This document shows positions 1 to 7,478 of a DNA stretch of 21,743 nucleotides, piece after piece. The stretch covers positions 1 to 21,743 of the forward strand of contig JAIRZN010000189.1 in NCBI GenBank assembly GCA_031267205.1. The letters are read 5' to 3'. Each line of letters starts with the position of its first letter. Within the stretch, counting starts at the first letter, position 1. This DNA is from Tannerellaceae bacterium (GTDB taxonomy: Bacteria; Bacteroidota; Bacteroidia; Bacteroidales; Tannerellaceae). Below the pieces are notes generated by a model. It did no database searches and was not told the origin of the DNA. It saw only the letters and a list, made by a program, of their open reading frames with translations. A program made the position numbers and the translations under genes.

Positions 1-68
1 TTATTCCCGAAATCTTCCTCACGGGACAAGGGCATCCCGCAACTCTGGCAAAAAATCATGTTTTCCAT
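1..68 (-). CDS. Putative zinc-ribbon protein, 5' end only (cut by window start)
   Basis: Reading leftward from an ATG at 68 gives MENMIFCQSCGMPLSREEDFGN and runs off the window. A second in-frame ATG at 59 would start the protein at MIFCQSCG. The CQSCGMPL opening followed by an acidic stretch and DFG is the typical beginning of the small 'putative zinc ribbon' family (PF12674), in which a CxxC knuckle is followed by a second Cys pair further on. Only the first CxxC is visible here. Family members are short cytoplasmic proteins of unclear function. Its start lies about 48 bases beyond the stop of the lipocalin-like gene, so the two could be cotranscribed. No clear Shine-Dalgarno is seen, so the choice between the two ATGs is open. 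Confidence 0.72.
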   Translation of the reverse strand, partial: MENMIFCQSCGMPLSREEDFGN

Positions 69-116
69 GTTGTGTATGTATTAAGGTATAAAGTAAACGC
101 AAGCGGGGTATTTTGC

Positions 117-527
117 TTAGAACCGGCGGAAGGTATAGCGCCTGTCGTCGCCCTTCATCACGAGACGCTTGTCCGTCAATTCTTCGACAATAAAGCGTCG
201 GGTAGGCGTTTCCCAATCGGTTTGGGGGAGAAATTTGTTAAGGGATACGGAATAGTTGGTCAGCTCAAGCATCACCTGCTTCTTTGTTTCCATAACTTTG
301 AAACCGTAGCAGTGGCTGAAGGCATCCGTGGCGGGATTGTATATCTGGTACATAAAGAGCGAGGTCTGGAAGTTGTAGTATATAGTATCCAGCTTCTCCA
401 CCTTGCCTTCGGTTTCAACCTGTTGCAACTGCCACTTGCCGTCGAGCCTGTCGCCTATATCGCTCGTGCACGAGGCGAGGAGCGAAAGGGCTGCCATGTA
501 AAATATAACCTTCTTACCGATATTCAT
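117..527 (-). CDS. Lipocalin-like lipoprotein
   Basis: This 136-residue protein begins with a short basic N-terminus, a hydrophobic stretch and the lipobox LLASC, with the lipidated Cys at residue 20. It is therefore expected to be a lipoprotein. The mature part opens with DGKWQLQQVE, the G-x-W signature seen at the start of Bacteroidetes lipocalin-like domains. It continues with alternating strands and ends in RRYTFRRF, as expected for a small beta-barrel. The length suits a single such domain. The ligand is unknown. It is divergent from the DUF6261 gene at 681 and followed after 48 bases by the zinc-ribbon gene. The lipocalin-like assignment rests on overall pattern and recalled homologues. 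Confidence 0.75.
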   Translation of the reverse strand: MNIGKKVIFYMAALSLLASCTSDIGDRLDGKWQLQQVETEGKVEKLDTIYYNFQTSLFMYQIYNPATDAFSHCYGFKVMETKKQVMLELTNYSVSLNKFLPQTDWETPTRRFIVEELTDKRLVMKGDDRRYTFRRF

Positions 528-550
528 AACCGTATGTATTTTTGATGAAG

Positions 551-558
551 CAAAGATA
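551..558 (-). promoter_or_regulatory. Possible -7 element upstream of the lipocalin-like gene
   Basis: On the minus strand these bases read TATCTTTG, a full match to the Bacteroidetes -7 consensus TAnnTTTG, about 24 bases upstream of the ATG at 527. No convincing TTTG -33 element lies at the usual distance, so only the -7 half is supported. Confidence 0.35.
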
Positions 559-610
559 ATAATAATTTTATTTGCACTTCCGCTTTTTTATGGAAAGAAT
601 ACCGGAAAAA

Positions 611-643
611 TTGTAGTATATGTGAATATATTTTGTATGTTTG
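611..643 (+). promoter_or_regulatory. Predicted promoter of the plus-strand DUF6261 gene
   Basis: TATGTTTG at 636-643 matches the Bacteroidetes -7 consensus TAnnTTTG exactly. A TTG at 611-613 lies 22 bases upstream, a suitable place for the -33 element. The ATG at 681 follows after a leader of roughly 30 bases with no obvious Shine-Dalgarno, as is usual for this phylum. Confidence 0.45.
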
Positions 644-680
644 AGGACATTTTTTACTAACTATTGATAACATAATAGAC

Positions 681-1487
681 ATGAAAGTATTACGTATCCA
701 CCAAAAAAGTCTTCACAACGAAGAGTGGTTTAATTGTTACGCCGATTTCAAGGACGAGCTGTATTACTTCGACAAGGATACTCTCGGCATCAAAGATTTG
801 TACGCTTCCTTCCTCCCATTGTACAACAAGGCTGACAAATTGCTGGAGGTCTTGCGTAAATGTATTTATACCAAAGACGTTGAGGAGGTAGACAAGCGGC
901 GCGACGATATTTTGCGCGGACTATGCGAAGCGGTCAAGGGCTCGCAGATGTCGCCTGCCGACACCGTCCGGGAGGCGGCCGCACGCCTGTACAACTTGCT
1001 CGACGGATACCGCAAGCTGATTCTTAAGGGTAGCCTCGCCGAAGAATCGGCTGCCATACGCAACCTCTTGCAGGAACTTGACAGCGATGCTTACGCCGGA
1101 GACGTCGGACTGCTCGGTTTAAACGAATGGGTCGTTAAGCTTGGAAATGCGGAACGTGATTTCCTGAAAATACGCGACAGGCAGAAGCTCGAAACCTCAA
1201 ACAGACTGAAGGAAGACCTCCGCCTCACTCGCGGACGGACTGACGCGCTATACACCGTCATGGTGAACACGCTCGACGCTCGCCTGCAGGCGGACGGCCT
1301 CGGCGGCGATATTGTAGTGGAACCGGAAGACCTCGACCTTGACGAACATGCCAGCGGCGAAGCATTTACGCCGGAAGTTCACGGCAACGTCACGTACAAC
1401 TTCGTAATAGCCTGGAACGACGTGGTGAAGAAGTACCGCAACCTCATCGCCCAGCGCCGCGCCAAAGCAGGCAGCTCCTACGCCTGA
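681..1487 (+). CDS. DUF6261 family protein
   Basis: This 268-residue protein has no signal peptide and no membrane segments, and is mostly predicted helix with many charged residues. The N-terminal pattern L-x-N-E-E-W followed by an aromatic-rich stretch, and a central block with L-x-E-L-x-S then LGL and a region ending in F-L-K-I-R, match the DUF6261 layout common in Bacteroidales. The family has no established function. The second copy in this window (12089-12901) shares the same ordered landmarks at low identity. It is the only plus-strand gene here and is probably monocistronic: it has its own promoter and faces the DUF6850 gene 36 bases beyond its stop. The ATG at 681 is the first in frame after the promoter. 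Confidence 0.75.
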   Translation: MKVLRIHQKSLHNEEWFNCYADFKDELYYFDKDTLGIKDLYASFLPLYNKADKLLEVLRKCIYTKDVEEVDKRRDDILRGLCEAVKGSQMSPADTVREAAARLYNLLDGYRKLILKGSLAEESAAIRNLLQELDSDAYAGDVGLLGLNEWVVKLGNAERDFLKIRDRQKLETSNRLKEDLRLTRGRTDALYTVMVNTLDARLQADGLGGDIVVEPEDLDLDEHASGEAFTPEVHGNVTYNFVIAWNDVVKKYRNLIAQRRAKAGSSYA

Positions 1488-1523
1488 TACCCCATACATA
1501 CGCATTATCCCGAAGGCGTCAAT

Positions 1524-3074
1524 CTAAAACGTCAGGTACAGCCCTATGCCGAACATGCGGCGGGCGTCGGCGTACAGATCGCCTTGTCCGTTATATCGCT
1601 TGAGGCCGGCTGAGGCGCGCAGGCCTATGAGGACTTGATGTGAGTGGACGCTGAGCGGCGTTTGGTAGCCGGCGCCGATGCCGAAGGCGTAGTACGAGCT
1701 GCAGGCGGCAAGGAAGGCGGGCTCCAGGTATGAGGCCTTGAGCTTTGAGCCGTCGACTTCCATTCCTTGCGAGAGGCTTGAGGCGTAGACGCCGTTAAGG
1801 GACAGGCTGAGCAGCCCTTTTAAAATATGCAAATGCTTGGATACGTCGCCGCGATATGTGGCCAAAGCGTACTCCCTGCCGTACAGGTCGGGGTATTGCT
1901 TTATGTCCGAGCTCGTATATGTTCCCCGTAGGGATGCGGTGAGGCTGGGGAGGCCTCCCTTCATGAAATCTATCGTATAACTTAATGACGCAAGCTTGCT
2001 TGACTCCTTGTGCGTGATGGATTTGTCCCTGACGGTCCACACGATGTTCCCGTCTGTGTCGGACGACTGCGTTTGTATGTACCAGATGCCGTCTACCGCC
2101 TTACTTTCGACCATCGCGGCTATGCGGTGGACGGTGGACGGGGCTTTTAGCCGCAATTGGTACGCCAGCGACCAGGTTGTCGCCTTGTAATCGCCGCCCT
2201 TGTAGTCGAAGCCCGTGTCTCCGTCGCTTGCATATTCGCTCGCCTCGCCATAGCCTGCTTCGAGGAAATTGCTTAGCGACGGCGAGCTATTCCATACAAT
2301 CTGGACATCGCCGCGGTATTCGCCTCCCTCGTATGTGCGCTTGTAGCCGAGCGCGCTTTTTACTTCGGGACTGCCCAGTCCTTTAAAGATAAAGAGCGTG
2401 TTCACGTTAGGCTCGATGGAATTGACGACCGTGTACGAGGTCGCTTCGTTGAGGCGGCCTATTTCAGCCGAGATGCCCGCGGCAAAGGTCTCGGAGGGGC
2501 GGAATATGACGCCGGGGTTAAGTATGAAGCGCATACCTTTGGTCGACGGCCGCGGGTCGGTCTGGTCGGCCAGCGTTCCGGCGTCGTAGGTTGCGCGCAT
2601 TGCGGCGCTCCATTGCGGCGCTATCTCGTAGGAGAATCCTCCGTTGAGCTTGAATTTTTCCACGCCGTAGTCGCTTGGGATAGAATCCGAGATGATGAAC
2701 GGGTTGTTTTCTGATACGTACAGGTAATTTGCCCACTGCTTGCCGGCCAGCGTCTCGTTATTGTACTCAATGGAGCCTTCAAAGGAAAGCTTGCCGAGCT
2801 TTTTTATCCCATAGATGCTGCCCGTCCGGCCTTCCTGCCTCCTGCCCTCGTGTATGAGCTTGTAGTTTCCCGAAGCGGACGAGTATGCGGCGTCGAAGAC
2901 TGTAATATCCGCAGGGGCTTCCGAAATGGCGACGGGATTACGGCTGCCGTAAAGGGGATGGTCGAGGTAGAGAAGCTCTTTGTACAAAGCCTTCGCCTCC
3001 CATTGCGCGTCCGCCTGTGCGAGGCAGCAGCACGGCAGCAGTGATATTATGAACAGTTTATATCCTGGTAGCAT
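1524..3074 (-). CDS. DUF6850 family outer membrane beta-barrel protein
   Basis: The 516-residue product has an N-terminal hydrophobic signal (about residues 1-23, ending near AQADA). The rest is a long series of alternating amphipathic strands rich in Tyr, Gly and Ser. It ends in GLYLTF with a C-terminal Phe, the usual signal for insertion by the BAM complex. This fits a stand-alone outer membrane barrel of the DUF6850 type, which I recall occurring beside TonB receptor and DUF4876 genes, as here. It is the last gene of the receptor unit and is separated from the DUF4876 gene by a terminator-like hairpin, so its expression may be lower or separately controlled. Function unknown. The ATG at 3074 gives a complete signal peptide. 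Confidence 0.72.
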   Translation of the reverse strand: MLPGYKLFIISLLPCCCLAQADAQWEAKALYKELLYLDHPLYGSRNPVAISEAPADITVFDAAYSSASGNYKLIHEGRRQEGRTGSIYGIKKLGKLSFEGSIEYNNETLAGKQWANYLYVSENNPFIISDSIPSDYGVEKFKLNGGFSYEIAPQWSAAMRATYDAGTLADQTDPRPSTKGMRFILNPGVIFRPSETFAAGISAEIGRLNEATSYTVVNSIEPNVNTLFIFKGLGSPEVKSALGYKRTYEGGEYRGDVQIVWNSSPSLSNFLEAGYGEASEYASDGDTGFDYKGGDYKATTWSLAYQLRLKAPSTVHRIAAMVESKAVDGIWYIQTQSSDTDGNIVWTVRDKSITHKESSKLASLSYTIDFMKGGLPSLTASLRGTYTSSDIKQYPDLYGREYALATYRGDVSKHLHILKGLLSLSLNGVYASSLSQGMEVDGSKLKASYLEPAFLAACSSYYAFGIGAGYQTPLSVHSHQVLIGLRASAGLKRYNGQGDLYADARRMFGIGLYLTF

Positions 3075-3085
3075 TTCTTTTGAGC

Positions 3086-3136
3086 CGTAAAAAGGGCGAT
3101 TCCCATGAAAGGCGCGATGCTTGCACGGGAATCGCC
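3086..3136 (-). terminator. Intercistronic terminator-like hairpin between the DUF4876 and DUF6850 genes
   Basis: GGCGATTCCC at 3095-3104 and GGGAATCGCC at 3127-3136 form a perfect 10-bp inverted repeat with a 22-base loop. Read on the minus strand, the second arm is followed directly by CTTTTTA, giving a stem plus a five-T tract as in an intrinsic terminator. It lies wholly in the 73-base gap between the DUF4876 stop and the DUF6850 start, so it would act as a partial terminator or a processing/stabilising hairpin inside the unit. Confidence 0.65.
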
Positions 3137-3147
3137 TGCGTTTGTTA

Positions 3148-4377
3148 TTAATTATTTACTTGTGCGGCATGTACGCCCGGCGTGGGGCGTTGTCCGCCGA
3201 TGCTGAAGTCTTCGCTTGAGTTATTGGTGTCCTTGTAGACGGGCTTGCCTTCGGGCGTCAGCGCAATCACCTTACGGCAGAGGCTTTTTCCCGTATATGC
3301 CGATTCCGTGCCCGGAGCGTCGCCGTATACCCACGCCATGCCGATGTCTTCGGACGGGAGGAGCCTTTTGTACTGCTGTCCTTCGGTAGAATAGACGATG
3401 TCGACGCCGTCAACGACGTATTCGTGGGGTATCATCAACTGGTCCCACATTTCCGAGCCGGGCGTCTTAAGGAAGTTATCAGGATTCGCAACGAAGTCGG
3501 GCACGGCCGTACCTGCGGGTAGCTTGGCCAGGATGAGCGCCGCGCCGTTTACGCCGGGCATGAAATCGAGGCCCCAAGTGTTGTACGCCACAAGCGTGTT
3601 CGGAATGCCTTCTACTTCTATGTCGGATGCCTGCGCAGGGACGTAAATATTCCAGTCGGCATGGCTAAGGTCTACGGGCGACTCTACATCCTCGTCGGTC
3701 AGCTCGCGGGCCGAGTGATTGATGGCCACCGTGGCGACGACTACGCTCGTGTACGGCTGTACGGGATGCTCGGAGCCTGCGCCGGGGAAATAGATTGTGA
3801 AATTCGTCATCGGGTAGCGGCTGAGCAGGTTGTTGTCGTCATCGACCCACGTCGAGGGAGCGCCGAATCCGCCGTCGACAATGCCTACTATAAGACCGTC
3901 AAGGTACTGCACCTCGTCGGAATTATTGTATAATTCAAAGAAGCCGTCCTTCCAGTAATAGCTCATGACGCCGGTGTAGTATATTTCTTTGAAGACAAGG
4001 CCCGCGCCGGAGACGATGTTAAGCGTTATGCTCACGTTTTTGTTTTCATAAACCGACGCAGAGGCCAGTCCGTTGAGCTTAAAGTCTTCGGTCTGTCCCG
4101 AAGCGCGAAAGTCGTATTCGCCGGCAGACAGGCTTTGCGTAGCCGTCCCGTTGCTCACGGTCAAGGAAGTTTCGACGCCGGAAGTTTTATTTACTACGAC
4201 GATTTTTATATCCGTAACATCCGCCAGGTCGACGCCGTCCGGCACCGTGAGCGCGACGGTCACGTCATAGTTTTTAGCCACGTCCACGACGACGCCGCCG
4301 TCGTCTTTCTTGTCGCATGATGTAAAGGCGAACATTGCCGCCAGCAAGGAGATTGTGAAGATTGATTTTTTAAACAT
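3148..4377 (-). CDS. DUF4876 domain lipoprotein
   Basis: The 409-residue protein starts with a signal peptide and the lipobox FTSC (Cys 21) followed by DKKDD. An acidic run just after the lipidated Cys resembles surface-export signals of Bacteroidetes lipoproteins, so cell-surface location is plausible. Residues about 38-125 form an Ig-like or PEGA-like strand-rich region (YDVTVALTVP, then SLSAGEYDF). From about residue 130 comes FKEIYYTGV followed by FFELYNNSDE and YLDGL, resembling a lamin-tail-like beta-sandwich. Length and order fit DUF4876. It lies 140 bases downstream of the TonB receptor gene and probably works with it as a surface partner, in the place SusD holds in other systems. No ligand can be deduced. 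Confidence 0.75.
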   Translation of the reverse strand: MFKKSIFTISLLAAMFAFTSCDKKDDGGVVVDVAKNYDVTVALTVPDGVDLADVTDIKIVVVNKTSGVETSLTVSNGTATQSLSAGEYDFRASGQTEDFKLNGLASASVYENKNVSITLNIVSGAGLVFKEIYYTGVMSYYWKDGFFELYNNSDEVQYLDGLIVGIVDGGFGAPSTWVDDDNNLLSRYPMTNFTIYFPGAGSEHPVQPYTSVVVATVAINHSARELTDEDVESPVDLSHADWNIYVPAQASDIEVEGIPNTLVAYNTWGLDFMPGVNGAALILAKLPAGTAVPDFVANPDNFLKTPGSEMWDQLMIPHEYVVDGVDIVYSTEGQQYKRLLPSEDIGMAWVYGDAPGTESAYTGKSLCRKVIALTPEGKPVYKDTNNSSEDFSIGGQRPTPGVHAAQVNN

Positions 4378-4439
4378 AACTGTTCGTTTTAATTATTATA
4401 TTCCGATTTAAAATTTTCGTGAGATTATATTGAAGTTTC

Positions 4440-4452
4440 CGGAGGTCGTGCT
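4440..4452. repeat. CGGAGGTCGTGCT dispersed repeat, copy 1
   Basis: This 13-base sequence in the gap between the receptor and DUF4876 genes recurs exactly at 20286-20298. Its 11-base core GGAGGTCGTGC recurs again at 20246-20256. All copies are intergenic. The surrounding gap 4378-4517 holds only short imperfect inverted repeats, such as GACGG/CCGTC near 4458-4472. Confidence 0.5.
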
Positions 4453-4517
4453 TGGGAGACGGGGCATCCGTCGCGCCGGCGGGCATGAAACGCCTTTAAT
4501 ACAGTCTATGGATACGT

Positions 4518-7406
4518 TCATAGCTTGAATGTTATTTCTGCGCCGAAATATAACGGGATTGTGAGGTTCGCGTATCCGGAGGATGTCCTCAGCTTGTATT
4601 TTCCGGAGAAGCTCAGGAAGTTGTTGGCTATAAAAGAGAGGTCTAATACCCGGCTGAATTCTTTTGTCAGCTTAAAGTTAAGTATCGCCGTCACCGGGTA
4701 GGATTCTTTGCCGAAATAGTTGTTGTGCGAGTATATCGTTATCATCCTCCGGTACTGGAATACGTCGTAATGTTCGGGTTTCCACGCGATGTAGTTATTG
4801 TCCTTGTCGATAAAGCCGATTGGATTAACATGCGCTTTGGCCTCTTTGCTGCTGCTCTGTGGGTCGACGGCCATGTAGTAGGCGTTGCCGTCGGGGTGTT
4901 CGTAAATGTTTTGCGACGTCTCGAACCATACTACCTGCGCCGTTGTTGAGAATATCATCTTGAGGCTGGGTATGTGCGTTATAAAGCGGAAATTGGTATT
5001 CAGGCGGCTGTTGACCGACCCCGATCCTGCCGGCATGAGCGGCATGTAGGGGTAGTCTGTGCCGAGCATCGTGACGACGTCCTGCCAGAAAGGCTCGCTT
5101 GATATGCGTTTGATATGCAGCCATGCCCCGTCGATGATCAGCGAAGTTTTAAGCGCAGGTATGCTGCCGAGGTTGAGGCTGTATTCGATACCCTTTTTTG
5201 CCGTCTCGTTCCTGTTCGAGGGCATGGAATAGGAGCGTATATTGCGCATCACGGTCTTTTCGGCCATGCGTTCCGTCCCGTTCACGGTGTAATAGACGCC
5301 CCCGCTGCCGTAACGGAAATTGTCGGTCATGCCAGCTCCGGCGGCTGGTATGGCGTATGAATTATAAGGTATAATGAGTGGGACGGACGCGAAGCCGTAC
5401 TCACCCTTTGTGCGTTCATGGAAAAAGATGACGTTGCCCGTTATATGACGGATGGCCCAGGAGAGGCCTGCTTCGTATTTGTTATTTACCGTCGCCCGGA
5501 GGCTGGGGTTGGATGTATTGTCGACAATCTTGGTTGTCATGACGGCCAGGCCCTTCGACAGGTCGGATTTGAGGTAGGTTATGCTGCTTTCATCGAAGTA
5601 AGCTTTGTCGGGGTATAGGTAGACTAACGATGGCATCTTTGCCGATATGCCAAAGCCTCCCGTCAGGCTCAGGTCGTCGAACAGCCGGTTATTGGCCTTG
5701 TCCAGGATGCGGTATTCCATGTTAACGCGCGGTTCGAGCTTGAGAATGTCGCCTATCCCCGCACTTTTGTCGACAAGCATATCCGACAGCCTGACGCCCG
5801 CCTGCACTGTCAACTGTGTGGAGCCGACGGGCATTTGCGTTTTGTTTTCCAGGAATAGCGACACAGTATTCATGGCCGGGACGGATTTGTAGGAACGCGG
5901 CCTTAGTGTCTGCACGGAGTTGACTACGGGCGGGAGCAGCGGGTCGAACACGAGGCCGTCGCCGTCGTTCGAGTCATGTTTCCAGTCGCCGCCCGCCTTG
6001 ATAGTGGAGAATGCGTTTTCTCCGAACTGAATAAGCTTTCCGGCCTTTAGCTGGGCGAAAATATTGAGAGGCCGCCCGTCGACGGTGCGCTCCGAGTAGT
6101 AAGATGCGTTCAAGTAGCGCGATTCGAACTCGCCGTCTACGGTTGATTCGGCTATCGGGGTTATGCCGGTGTGCAAGACCGTAAAACGCTTCTCGTAGTC
6201 CACCTGATGGCTGCGGCTTATCATAAAACTGTAGTCAAGGTTTGAGACGAGACCCGTATTCAGCCGCAAGTTGCCTTCAACGGAAAGTCTTGCGCCCTGG
6301 TTTTTGTTTTCGATACGTTCCCCGGTTCTCATTTGAGGGTCCGATTTGCGGCTGTTGACGTTACGGAAGTAAGCCAAGCGTAGATTGAACGTAAGCGGCG
6401 TTGTCGACTTCATAAATACGTTAGAGTAGCCGGCATTTGAGGTTATCCGGTCGTATCCCTCGTATTTCCGCCTCACATCCGTGTACGATTGCGTATAATC
6501 TAACGAGAGGTTTAGATCTCCCGCTCCGGGGCCGAGCGATAAGCCTTTCCCGGCGTAAAACATCTTGGAGAACTCGTCCGTTTTGGCTTTAAGTTCAAGC
6601 GGCGTAGCTCCCGATTTCGTTTTTATGATCATTGCTCCCGACGTGAGGTTGCCGTACTCCACGCCGGCTATCCCGCGTATAACTTCTATCGACTCGACAT
6701 TGTCGGGAGATATGGTTCGCAGGTCATAGCCGCGGCCCGCTGTCGTTTGGTAGGTGCGCCCGGAGGATTCGTTCTCGGACAGCCTTATCCCGCTGCGAGA
6801 TGTTGAGATTACCTGTATATTGGCATCGTTCGACAGCGGCGCACCGTCGACGAGCACTGTCGTCCCCATGGAGTTGTTAGCGTTGGCGGATATTTCGCGC
6901 ACGTAGGCCTGTCCGGCCGTCGCCAGGTCAGGATTTTTGGTCAGTCCTCCGGGTACAAGCTGGAGCATATCCTCGACCGACTTGGCCTGTATATGCTGTA
7001 TTGCAGTTTGGTCAATAACGGAAGCCGAGCGCAATTTGCCCTCCTTAGCGGTGACCATCACCTCTGCAAGAGCCAAGCTCTGAGCCTCGAGGCGTACAGT
7101 AACGCTGCCCGTCCTCTCGTCAAGGGCTATTGTTCCCGCATACTTGCGGTAGCCGAGGTAAGATACCTCGTAGGCATATTTCCCCGCTTTCAGCTTAGGA
7201 ATCAGGAAGCGTCCCGCCTCATCCGTCACGGCCCACAGTTGCACATCGCGCATATTCACCACCGAGCCTTCGACAGGCTCGCCGGTATCGCTGTCGACCA
7301 CTATTCCGGCAAACCCGTAATAAGCGGCATCCGTCTTTTCCTGAGGCAGGATAATCGACGGATGGATAAGCAGTATGCAGGCTAATATAATGTTCAATCT
7401 ACTCAC
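4518..7406 (-). CDS. TonB-dependent outer membrane receptor with carboxypeptidase-regulatory-like domain
   Basis: The 962-residue protein has a signal peptide (about 1-21). A carboxypeptidase-regulatory-like beta-sandwich follows at about 32-108 (GIVVDSDTGEPVEGS, then TDEAGRFLIPKLKAG and VSYLGYR). A TonB-box-like stretch near 113-121 (LAEVMVTAK) leads into a plug domain at about 125-266 (SVEDMLQLVPG, VLVDGAPLS, VESIEVIRGIAGVEYGN, SGAMIIKTKSG). The remainder is a long beta-barrel ending in GAEITFKL. It imports an unknown ligand across the outer membrane using TonB energy. No SusD gene follows; DUF4876 and DUF6850 genes do. No carbohydrate-active enzyme is nearby, so a glycan role is not supported. 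The last residue is Leu instead of the common Phe. Confidence 0.9.
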   Translation of the reverse strand: MSRLNIILACILLIHPSIILPQEKTDAAYYGFAGIVVDSDTGEPVEGSVVNMRDVQLWAVTDEAGRFLIPKLKAGKYAYEVSYLGYRKYAGTIALDERTGSVTVRLEAQSLALAEVMVTAKEGKLRSASVIDQTAIQHIQAKSVEDMLQLVPGGLTKNPDLATAGQAYVREISANANNSMGTTVLVDGAPLSNDANIQVISTSRSGIRLSENESSGRTYQTTAGRGYDLRTISPDNVESIEVIRGIAGVEYGNLTSGAMIIKTKSGATPLELKAKTDEFSKMFYAGKGLSLGPGAGDLNLSLDYTQSYTDVRRKYEGYDRITSNAGYSNVFMKSTTPLTFNLRLAYFRNVNSRKSDPQMRTGERIENKNQGARLSVEGNLRLNTGLVSNLDYSFMISRSHQVDYEKRFTVLHTGITPIAESTVDGEFESRYLNASYYSERTVDGRPLNIFAQLKAGKLIQFGENAFSTIKAGGDWKHDSNDGDGLVFDPLLPPVVNSVQTLRPRSYKSVPAMNTVSLFLENKTQMPVGSTQLTVQAGVRLSDMLVDKSAGIGDILKLEPRVNMEYRILDKANNRLFDDLSLTGGFGISAKMPSLVYLYPDKAYFDESSITYLKSDLSKGLAVMTTKIVDNTSNPSLRATVNNKYEAGLSWAIRHITGNVIFFHERTKGEYGFASVPLIIPYNSYAIPAAGAGMTDNFRYGSGGVYYTVNGTERMAEKTVMRNIRSYSMPSNRNETAKKGIEYSLNLGSIPALKTSLIIDGAWLHIKRISSEPFWQDVVTMLGTDYPYMPLMPAGSGSVNSRLNTNFRFITHIPSLKMIFSTTAQVVWFETSQNIYEHPDGNAYYMAVDPQSSSKEAKAHVNPIGFIDKDNNYIAWKPEHYDVFQYRRMITIYSHNNYFGKESYPVTAILNFKLTKEFSRVLDLSFIANNFLSFSGKYKLRTSSGYANLTIPLYFGAEITFKL

Positions 7407-7431
7407 AACTCACGGTTGTTAAAAGTTTTTG

Positions 7432-7457
7432 CGAAAGTAATTCTTACTCTATCATCG
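7432..7457 (-). promoter_or_regulatory. Weak promoter candidate upstream of the TonB receptor gene
   Basis: On the minus strand TACTTTCG lies at 7439-7432, a near match to TAnnTTTG. A TTTC tetramer lies about 19 bases further upstream, so both elements are imperfect. The ATG at 7406 follows about 25 bases downstream. This 59-base gap is the only place for a promoter specific to the receptor unit. Confidence 0.3.
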
Positions 7458-7462
7458 TGAAA

Positions 7463-7478
7463 TACCTATTTATAGGTA
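7463..7478 (-). terminator. Palindromic hairpin overlapping the permease stop codon
   Basis: TACCTAT (7463-7469), two Ts and ATAGGTA (7472-7478) form a perfect 7-bp palindrome containing the permease stop codon. Read on the minus strand it is followed by TTTCACG, so the T-tract is very short. It may mark the end of the permease transcript, but its AT-rich stem makes a strong terminator doubtful. Confidence 0.35.

Noticed and set aside
19..216. 65-codon minus-strand frame near the left edge
   Set aside because: It overlaps both the zinc-ribbon start and the lipocalin-like C-terminus in another frame; the CQSCGMPL frame is much better supported.
1479..1518. ACGCCT / AGGCGT inverted repeat between the convergent DUF6261 and DUF6850 genes as a shared terminator
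   Set aside because: The stem is only 6 bp with a 28-base loop and no T-tract on either strand.
4518..7406. SusC/SusD polysaccharide utilisation locus
   Set aside because: No SusD-like lipoprotein, glycoside hydrolase or hybrid sensor is present; the lipoprotein partner has DUF4876 features.
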